NCBI GenBank assembly: GCA_951812895.1
Contig: OX638333.1
Coordinates: 2,274,001-2,338,000 of the forward strand
Origin: an uncultured Roseovarius sp.
GTDB lineage: Bacteria > Pseudomonadota > Alphaproteobacteria > Rhodobacterales > Rhodobacteraceae
Direction of reading: 5' to 3'
DNA length: 64,000 bases
Within the stretch, counting starts at the first letter, position 1. Each line of letters starts with the position of its first letter. The position numbers and the translations under genes are program-made. Shown here one piece after another: positions 54,189-64,000 of the stretch. A model generated the notes under the pieces. The model saw only the letters and a list, made by a program, of their open reading frames with translations. It was not told the origin of the DNA and ran no database searches.

Positions 54189-56521
54189 CAGTCTGCTGTC
54201 AGAAGAGGTGGTTTCTTGCCAGAGAGACGGGGCCGCTCCGGCCCTTCGATCTTGAGGTCGATTTTGCCATCTTTGATGCCAACTTTGACGACGCCACCCT
54301 TGGCCAACTTGCCAAACAATAGCTCTTCTGCCAGCGGCTTCTTGATGTGTTCCTGGATCACACGGCCCAGAGGGCGCGCGCCCATTTTGTCATCATATCC
54401 CCGATCAGCCAGCCACTCTGCGGCGGGTCTGGTCAGTTCGATGGCAACGTGGCGATCCATCAATTGCGCTTCTAGCTGGAGCACGAATTTCTCGACCACC
54501 TGCAGAATAACTTCCTTGCCCAAAGGAGAGAATGAAATGACTGCATCCAGCCGGTTGCGGAACTCCGGGGTAAACGTCCGCTCAATCGCGGCTGTATCTT
54601 CGCCTTCACGCCGGTCACGGCCAAACCCGATTGCGGCTTTGGCCTGTTCGGCGGCACCTGCGTTAGTTGTCATGATCAGAACGACATTGCGGAAATTAAC
54701 CGTGCGGCCGTTGTGGTCTGTCAGATTGCCGTGATCCATGACCTGCAACAGGATGTTAAAGACATCTGGATGCGCTTTTTCGATCTCATCAAGCAGAAGC
54801 ACACAATGCGGGTGCTGATCCACACCGTCGGTCAGCAGGCCGCCCTGATCAAATCCAACATAGCCGGGAGGTGCGCCAATCAGACGTGAGACCGCGTGTT
54901 TCTCCATGTATTCTGACATATCAAACCGTAGCAGTTCGACACCAAGAGTATCAGCCAATTGTTTGGCAACTTCGGTTTTACCAACACCGGTTGGTCCTGC
55001 GAATAGATAGTTCCCAATGGGCTTTTCCGGTTCTCGAAGGCCCGCGCGTGCCAGTTTGATCGCGCTCGAAAGTGCATCGATGGCGGCATCCTGTCCAAAA
55101 ACCACGCGCTTAAGCGCACTTTGAAGGTCTTTGAGCACTTCTGCGTCGTCTTTGGACACGTTTTTCGGCGGGATACGGGCGATTTTGGCCACAACTTCTT
55201 CGATCTCTTTCGCACCAATAGATTTCCGACGCTTGGACGCAGCAACCAAATGCTGTGCGGCGCCCGCCTCGTCAATGACATCGATTGCTTTGTCAGGCAG
55301 CTTACGGTCGTTGATGTAGCGTGCGGAAAGGTCCACAGCAGATTTTATCGCATCGTTGGTATACTTGACGCTGTGGTGATCCTCGAAATAGGGCTTAAGC
55401 CCTTTGAGAATTTTCACTGTGTCCTCAACCGTTGGCTCAACCACGTCGATTTTCTGGAACCGGCGAGACAGTGCACGGTCCTTTTCGAAATGTTGGCGAA
55501 ACTCCTTGAACGTTGTGGAGCCCATACAGCGCAATTTGCCGCCCTGAAGCGCGGGTTTTAGCAGGTTAGATGCATCCATCGCACCACCAGATGTGGCACC
55601 GGCGCCAATCACGGTGTGAATTTCGTCGATGAACAAGATAGCATCGGGATGCTCTTCCAGCTCGGTCACGACCGCCTTTAGCCGCTCTTCGAAATCTCCG
55701 CGATACCGTGTGCCCGCCAGAAGGGCACCCATGTCGAGCGAAAAAATCGTAGTGCGGGACAGTACATCAGGCGTTTCGCCTTGTACTATTTTGTGGGCGA
55801 GCCCTTCGGCAATTGCGGTTTTGCCAACGCCGGGATCACCCACTAACAACGGGTTGTTTTTTCGACGGCGGCACAAAACCTGAATGCAGCGTTCGACTTC
55901 GGAATTGCGACCGATTAGCGGGTCAACATCCCCGGCGCGGGATTTTTCATTCAAATCAACACAGTATTTTGCAAGCGCGGATTCACCAGCCTCAACTGCG
56001 TCACTTTCAGCATCAGGTTTATTATGTTCGTTTTCGGCATCACTTGCGCCCTGAACCGGGCGAGACTCGCCATAAGCAGGGTCTTTTGCAACGCCGTGAG
56101 CGATAAAGTTAACCGCGTCATAGCGGGTCATGTCCTGTTCTTGCAGGAAATAAGCTGCGTTTGACTCTCGCTCTGCAAAAATCGCAACCAGTACATTGGC
56201 GCCAGTAACCTCTGTCCGGCCAGACGATTGCACGTGTATCGCAGCGCGTTGGATGACCCGTTGGAAGGCAGCGGTTGGTACGGCCTCTGATCCGTCAATT
56301 TCGGTGACGAGATTTGACAAATCCTCGTCAATGAATTCCACCAAAGTTGTGCGCAGTTCTTCGGTTTCGACCGAGCAAGCCTTGAGCACCCTGACTGCGT
56401 CGGGTTCGTCAATCAACGCCAAAAGTAGATGTTCCAGCGTTGCAAATTCATGGCGTCTGGCATTTGCCAGTGCCAAGGCTGAATGGATCGCCTGTTCGAG
56501 TGTATTCGAGAATGAAGGCAC
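54188..56521 (-). CDS. clpA: ATP-dependent Clp protease ATPase subunit ClpA
   Basis: Unfoldase partner of ClpP, 777 residues. Clp_N repeats about 1-145; AAA-1 with [16 protein letters not shown]-2 with [10 protein letters not shown] and [11 protein letters not shown]-terminal D2-small domain. It lacks the ClpB middle coiled coil, so it is ClpA. The start is GTG 56521, with AAGGAG nine bases upstream. clpS, often just upstream, is not seen here. Confidence 0.96.
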   Translation of the reverse strand: MPSFSNTLEQAIHSALALANARRHEFATLEHLLLALIDEPDAVRVLKACSVETEELRTTLVEFIDEDLSNLVTEIDGSEAVPTAAFQRVIQRAAIHVQSSGRTEVTGANVLVAIFAERESNAAYFLQEQDMTRYDAVNFIAHGVAKDPAYGESRPVQGASDAENEHNKPDAESDAVEAGESALAKYCVDLNEKSRAGDVDPLIGRNSEVERCIQVLCRRRKNNPLLVGDPGVGKTAIAEGLAHKIVQGETPDVLSRTTIFSLDMGALLAGTRYRGDFEERLKAVVTELEEHPDAILFIDEIHTVIGAGATSGGAMDASNLLKPALQGGKLRCMGSTTFKEFRQHFEKDRALSRRFQKIDVVEPTVEDTVKILKGLKPYFEDHHSVKYTNDAIKSAVDLSARYINDRKLPDKAIDVIDEAGAAQHLVAASKRRKSIGAKEIEEVVAKIARIPPKNVSKDDAEVLKDLQSALKRVVFGQDAAIDALSSAIKLARAGLREPEKPIGNYLFAGPTGVGKTEVAKQLADTLGVELLRFDMSEYMEKHAVSRLIGAPPGYVGFDQGGLLTDGVDQHPHCVLLLDEIEKAHPDVFNILLQVMDHGNLTDHNGRTVNFRNVVLIMTTNAGAAEQAKAAIGFGRDRREGEDTAAIERTFTPEFRNRLDAVISFSPLGKEVILQVVEKFVLQLEAQLMDRHVAIELTRPAAEWLADRGYDDKMGARPLGRVIQEHIKKPLAEELLFGKLAKGGVVKVGIKDGKIDLKIEGPERPRLSGKKPPLLTAD

Positions 56522-56682
56522 TACTTGGTGCTCCTTCTTATCTGCGTTTGGCCGCTATGCGCGTCCGAAACCTTGGCCTCATAGTATTAAAGTGTGGTCG
56601 ATATCCCTCATCCTTCAAGGGTTTTTTGTAGAAACTTGCTCACTTTTCTTAACGTTATTGAGGTTTTGCATCGTTGTTGTGA

Positions 56683-57450
56683 TCAAAATCTGTCCTTTCG
56701 CAGGCGTATTTCGGCAAACACATCGGCAGGATCTGCACCTGTCATATTCAGATGTGCCTGAATGGCGGGGTCTGCGGCGCGTAGAAAAGGATTGGTGGCA
56801 AGCTCATCGGAAAGCACGGACGGAACGGTTGGTTGGCCCTTTGAACGCGCCGTTTCGATGGCCCCTACCCGAGATATAAGTGCGGGGTTGTCGGGGTCAA
56901 TGGTCAGCGCAAAGCGGGCATTGGTCTGGGTGTATTCATGGCCGGAACAGATGGTTGTTTGAGGTGGTAAGGAAGCAAGCTTTGAAAGGCTTTCCCACAT
57001 TTGCGGCATGGTTCCTTCAAACACCCGGCCGCAGCCCAATGCCATAAGGCTATCTGCGGTGAAGGCAACGCTGCTTTCGGGAAAATGAAATGCGATATGG
57101 CCGACCGTGTGACCGGAAACATCAATCACATGACCGGTTTCAATCCCGATACTGACGGTGTCTCCTTCGGCCACTGCAATGTCCAAAGGTGGCAATCGGT
57201 GTGCATCTGCTGTGGCCCCAACAACTTTTGCAGCGTGATGTTTCAGCAATTCCGGCAGCCCCTCCACATGGTCAAAATGGTGATGCGTCAACAGCACCTG
57301 ATTAGCGGTCCACCCCTTGCTATCAAGAGCGTCAAGGATCGGCGCAGCCTCTGGCACGTCAACGACCACGGTCTCACCCGATACCGGATCATGTACGAGA
57401 TAGGCATAGTTGTCGGACAGGCAGGGAATGGTTTCGATTTGCAACGTCAT
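56683..57450 (-). CDS. gloB: Hydroxyacylglutathione hydrolase (glyoxalase II)
   Basis: 255 residues. Metal-binding THHHFDHVEG (HxHxDH) and further ligands in SGHTVGHIAFHF and CGHEYTQTNARF. The start ATG 57450 (MTLQIETIPCLSDNYAYLVHD) is the family's; a longer frame to 57714 is not coding. Hydrolyses S-lactoylglutathione in methylglyoxal removal. Divergent from the methyltransferase gene with 62 bases between. Confidence 0.95.
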   Translation of the reverse strand: MTLQIETIPCLSDNYAYLVHDPVSGETVVVDVPEAAPILDALDSKGWTANQVLLTHHHFDHVEGLPELLKHHAAKVVGATADAHRLPPLDIAVAEGDTVSIGIETGHVIDVSGHTVGHIAFHFPESSVAFTADSLMALGCGRVFEGTMPQMWESLSKLASLPPQTTICSGHEYTQTNARFALTIDPDNPALISRVGAIETARSKGQPTVPSVLSDELATNPFLRAADPAIQAHLNMTGADPADVFAEIRLRKDRF

Positions 57451-57512
57451 GGTGTTTCCCCAATTGAGGGTTACTGTTAAGCTGAGAGTGACCGATCTGA
57501 GGCCGGGCTGCA

Positions 57513-58253
57513 ATGCATCTGGACGTACAGGATTTGAGGAATTTTTATTATCGCAGCCCGTTGGGGCGGGCGGCGCAGAAAATCGTGCGAGAAGAAGTAT
57601 TGAGATTCTGGCCGGAGGCCAAAGGGCAAACGGTAGCGGGTTATGGATTTGCAGTGCCTTTTCTGCGCCCGTATCTGAAAGATGCGCGGCGTGTGATCGG
57701 ATTAATGCCAGCACCTCAAGGGGTTATCGGGTGGCCGATGGATTTGCCGAATGTTTCGGTGCTGTGTGAAGAGACGTTCTGGCCATTGGATACCGGCCAT
57801 GTGGACAAGCTTTTACTGGTGCATGGGTTGGAGACCTCGGAACAACCCAGTCAGGTGTTGGATGAATGCTGGCGGGTGCTGGGGCCGGGTGGATCGGTGT
57901 TGTTCGTGGTGCCGAACCGGGCGGGATTTTGGTCTCGTTCAGACAAAACACCGTTCGGGTTTGGACGGCCGTACAGTCAGTCGCAACTGGAGAACCAGTT
58001 GAAAGCACACAATTTTTTGCCTGAACGCCATGTTACCACGTTGTACCAGCCGCCATCGGAAAAACGATTTTGGCGTAAAACGGCGGGGATGTGGGAACGT
58101 TTGGGCGGGCGAATGGCCTTTGTCCGGGCCGGTGGGGTTTTGATGGTTCAGGCCACCAAACGTGTGCATGCGTCGACGGGAACGGGGCTGCGGGAAACGG
58201 TGCGAAAACCGCTGGAAGTGCTCAAGCCAAAGCCCGAGGTCAAGCCCGTCTGA
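57513..58253 (+). CDS. Class I SAM-dependent methyltransferase
   Basis: 246 residues. The SAM-binding segment is altered ([17 protein letters not shown] rather than GxGxG), followed by Methyltransf_11-like [33 protein letters not shown]. The long basic tail ends KPKPEVKPV. Commonly found divergent from gloB in Rhodobacteraceae; substrate not known. Confidence 0.8.
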   Translation: MHLDVQDLRNFYYRSPLGRAAQKIVREEVLRFWPEAKGQTVAGYGFAVPFLRPYLKDARRVIGLMPAPQGVIGWPMDLPNVSVLCEETFWPLDTGHVDKLLLVHGLETSEQPSQVLDECWRVLGPGGSVLFVVPNRAGFWSRSDKTPFGFGRPYSQSQLENQLKAHNFLPERHVTTLYQPPSEKRFWRKTAGMWERLGGRMAFVRAGGVLMVQATKRVHASTGTGLRETVRKPLEVLKPKPEVKPV

Positions 58254-58256
58254 GTT

Positions 58257-58292
58257 TGTACAATTTGTACAAATTGTGCGCCTGTTTTGTAC
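58257..58292. repeat. Cluster of TGTAC units with a 16-bp palindrome
   Basis: TGTAC at 58257, 58266 and 58288 and TGTGC at 58275; CAATTTGTACAAATTG (58261-58276) is a perfect palindrome. It lies just after the methyltransferase stop, in a convergent intergenic region. Confidence 0.6.
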
Positions 58293-58396
58293 AAAGATCG
58301 GGGGTGATGGGGGATTTTGTGTGCATGAGGTTCACAAATCGAGAATATGCCGGGTTTTGCGGGTTCACACCCAACCTACGATCTAAGAAGAGCCGT

Positions 58397-58729
58397 TCAG
58401 GTTTTTTGGCGATGCCACAGCCATGCCAGCAGAATGGCAACGAGGATACCAGTAGCATCTGCGAATAGGTCCGCCCATTCGGCCGAGCGGCCAAAATGTG
58501 GCTGGATGATTTCAATCGCGCCGCCGTAGGCCAGTGCCACCGGTGCCATCCAAATCGCGTTTCGCAATTTCTGCCAGATAAGTGGTAGAGCGAGTGAGCC
58601 GAAGGCGATAGCGTGGAGTATTTTGTCCGAAATTGGTAGTGGAGGACCATCGTCTGATGGATCGAGTGTTGTAATCGCAATGATAATGGCGATGACTAAC
58701 GTCAGAGCGACGGGAAGGTTTTTTTTCAT
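58397..58729 (-). CDS. VanZ-like family protein
   Basis: 110 residues with four predicted helices. VanZ motifs: DKILHAIAFGSLALPL and GGAIEIIQPHFGRSAEWADLFADATGI. ATG 58729 is taken; a TTG one codon upstream is in frame. Small membrane protein; family links to glycopeptide tolerance, function here unknown. Confidence 0.83.
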   Translation of the reverse strand: MKKNLPVALTLVIAIIIAITTLDPSDDGPPLPISDKILHAIAFGSLALPLIWQKLRNAIWMAPVALAYGGAIEIIQPHFGRSAEWADLFADATGILVAILLAWLWHRQKT

Positions 58730-59169
58730 CAATTCTTAGGTCAGCTTGTTTCGGTAATATAAGAGTGTCCATACAAATTAAGACCGGCGGGTGAAAGGGT
58801 GATTGCGCTGACGATATGCCGAAACACTTTGATGGCAGAGATCAGGTGTTTGAAGCAGAAATTGCGGTCTGGTCTGCACCTCCCTTTGCGGCCAAATCTT
58901 CAAGGGAATCGCAAAATCATTACGGAAAAGTGATCTTTTTCACCCTGTCAAAAATGCGCATTCGGTCGCAGGGGGGATAACCCTATGAAAACAGCTGAAA
59001 ATTACCAGTGAGATAGATTTTTTAACTGGCTTGCGAGGTGGGCACCTGTCTGATACACCCCAGCCGAATTTCGATGTATCGTGAGATATATCGTCTCCAA
59101 ACGTCCCCGGAAGATGGCCCTTTAGCCATCAATTTCAAGAACCGGGGCCAGACAATCGGAAGGGTGGAC
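58730..59169. other. Intergenic region upstream of atpH
   Basis: About 440 bases holding the promoter(s) of the atp operon and vanZ-like gene. No strong sigma-70 match is pinned. A 54-codon frame from about 58816 has no ribosome-binding site and is not called. Nothing else seen. Confidence 0.4.
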
Positions 59170-59730
59170 GTGTCCGAACCAGCTTCGATCTCCTCCGGCA
59201 TCGCCGAGCGCTATGCCACAGCTATTTTTGAGATTTCGAAAGAGAACAAATCTCTTAAGAATCTCGAAGCCAACCTCACCGATCTTGCTCAATCCCTGAA
59301 TGACAGCGCCGATCTGCGTGCCGTTATCACCAGTCCGGTTATTTCCCGTGCTGATCAGGGCGTTGCTATTGCGGCACTGGGCAAGAAAATGGGACTTGTG
59401 CCTGAACTGCTGAACGGTCTGGGCCTGATGGCCGAAAAACGCCGTCTGTTTGTTCTGCCGCAGCTTGTTGCCCGCCTGAACGCAATGATTGCGGACGAAA
59501 AAGGCGAAGTGACTGCAGACGTGACCAGCGCGCAGGCGCTGAGTGATGCGCAGGTCAAGAAACTGGCCAAGACTCTGAAGGCCAATGTTGGCAAAGATGT
59601 CAAAATCAATGCGACCGTCGATGAAAGCCTCATTGGCGGTCTTGTCGTTAAAGTGGGTTCGAAAATGATCGACACGTCGATCGCTTCGCGCCTGAACTCT
59701 CTCCAGAATGCAATGAAAGAGGTCGGATAA
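59170..59730 (+). CDS. atpH: ATP synthase F1 delta subunit
   Basis: 186 residues from GTG 59170 ([22 protein letters not shown]), preceded by GGAAGGG. The frame is open back to 59038 but the upstream part lacks family similarity. C-terminal signature [22 protein letters not shown]. Stalk subunit joining F1 to F0. First gene of atpHAGDC, adjacent to atpA with no gap. Confidence 0.94.
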   Translation: MSEPASISSGIAERYATAIFEISKENKSLKNLEANLTDLAQSLNDSADLRAVITSPVISRADQGVAIAALGKKMGLVPELLNGLGLMAEKRRLFVLPQLVARLNAMIADEKGEVTADVTSAQALSDAQVKKLAKTLKANVGKDVKINATVDESLIGGLVVKVGSKMIDTSIASRLNSLQNAMKEVG

Positions 59731-61269
<1,539 letters not shown>

Positions 61270-61283
61270 GGGGGGACGAGGCA

Positions 61284-63601
<2,318 letters not shown>

Positions 63602-63606
63602 GTGGT

Positions 63607-63665
63607 GGCGGGGTAAAACCCCGCCCTACATTTTCGATCCAAGCGTAGGGTGGGTTTATCCCGCC
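63607..63665. repeat. Palindromic intergenic repeat between atpD and atpC
   Basis: Left arm at 63607-63629 (ends CCCTAC), right arm at 63645-63665 (begins GTAGGG), near-complementary across 15 bases of spacer, so a long hairpin can form. The left arm also folds on itself (GGCGGGG...CCCCGCC). The GTAGGGTGGG core resembles palindromic repeats that recur in this group's genomes. Confidence 0.8.
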
Positions 63666-63687
63666 TTTCGCCCAGAAGGAGGCCAAC

Positions 63688-64000
63688 ATGGCTGATACAG
63701 TGCAATTCGATCTGGTGAGCCCCGAGCGGCTTCTCGCTTCTGTTGAGGCGAAAGAAGTGCAGATACCGGGTTCTGAGGGCGATATGACAGCTATGCCTGA
63801 TCATGCGCCATTGATCACCACATTGCGCCCTGGTGTTCTGAAGGTTTCCGGCACCGACGGCGACAAGGAATATGTTGTGACCGGCGGGTTTGCAGAGATC
63901 AACGAAAGCTCAATCTCGGTTCTGGCCGAGCAAGCTGTTCCGCGCGATGAGATCTCGCAGGAACAGTTCAAGGCGATGGTGGATGATGCCACCGACCGTC
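63688..64000 (+). CDS. atpC: ATP synthase F1 epsilon subunit (3' end outside window)
   Basis: N-terminal 104 residues, cut by the window end. Begins [18 protein letters not shown] and has [26 protein letters not shown], the epsilon-subunit beta-sandwich. Site AGAAGGAGG precedes the ATG. Last gene of atpHAGDC; it regulates F1 ATP hydrolysis. Confidence 0.95.
   Translation, partial: MADTVQFDLVSPERLLASVEAKEVQIPGSEGDMTAMPDHAPLITTLRPGVLKVSGTDGDKEYVVTGGFAEINESSISVLAEQAVPRDEISQEQFKAMVDDATDR

Noticed and set aside
58816-58980. Possible 54-codon gene upstream of atpH
   Set aside because: No ribosome-binding site, no recognisable domain and position in the likely promoter region.

Overview
The window looks like one chromosomal segment of an alphaproteobacterium of the Rhodobacteraceae (Roseobacter-type). 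The grounds are the hemN-fnrL-uspA-ccoNOQP-ccoGHIS block, the F1-only atpHAGDC operon, the UPF0262/LMW-phosphatase pair, a Hint-domain protein and an FnrL-type regulator. No tRNA, rRNA or CRISPR array was seen. Coding density is high. Only four intergenic stretches are of much interest: 12095-12622, 42540-42783, 44325-44610 and 58730-59169.

Layout. 1-3656: end of a yejBEF-type oligopeptide/microcin C ABC importer. 3665-8475: an SDR, then hemN and fnrL diverging around an FNR box, a vWA (DUF1194) protein and a tandem-domain universal stress protein. 8670-17856: cbb3 oxidase structural genes ccoNOQP, a small unknown gene and a LysR regulator, then ccoGHIS (redox and copper assembly); three FNR-type boxes tie the block together. 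17867-21336: a D,D-carboxypeptidase with SPOR domain, a homocysteine methyltransferase and a divergent TetR regulator.

21398-35256 is a reductive pyrimidine/hydantoin module. One eight-gene minus-strand operon carries an amidohydrolase (carbamoylase), an unknown 148-aa protein, dihydropyrimidinase, a PLP decarboxylase and a thiY-like ABC importer. Its promoter region carries a perfect RutR operator and two weaker ones, and faces two tandem RutR-like genes. The NAD-dependent dihydropyrimidine dehydrogenase pair preT/preA lies beyond an EamA exporter, split by a gene for a secreted unknown protein. A FadR-type GntR gene and a divergent three-domain RidA protein follow, so uptake, reduction, ring opening, decarbamoylation, regulation and possibly enamine/imine detoxification sit together.

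37760-44324 is an accessory stretch: UPF0262, LMW phosphatase, a Hint protein, an LpxR-like lipid A deacylase, and a creatinase/ectoine-hydrolase-like M24 gene cut by an IS110-family (IS1111-type) element. Removing the element and one 13-bp repeat copy restores the reading frame exactly. An Asp/Glu-racemase-like gene diverges from the broken gene.

44611-64000 is core: rpsD, hisC-tyrA, an extensin-like lipoprotein, DUF2125, a ChaC-like cyclotransferase, a MotA/ExbB plus coiled-coil OmpA/MotB pair, an M23 protein with clpA, gloB, a methyltransferase, a VanZ-like protein, and atpH-A-G-D-C (the last cut by the window end). Dispersed repeats include a 43-bp sequence found twice (24205 and 44364) and a palindromic element between atpD and atpC.
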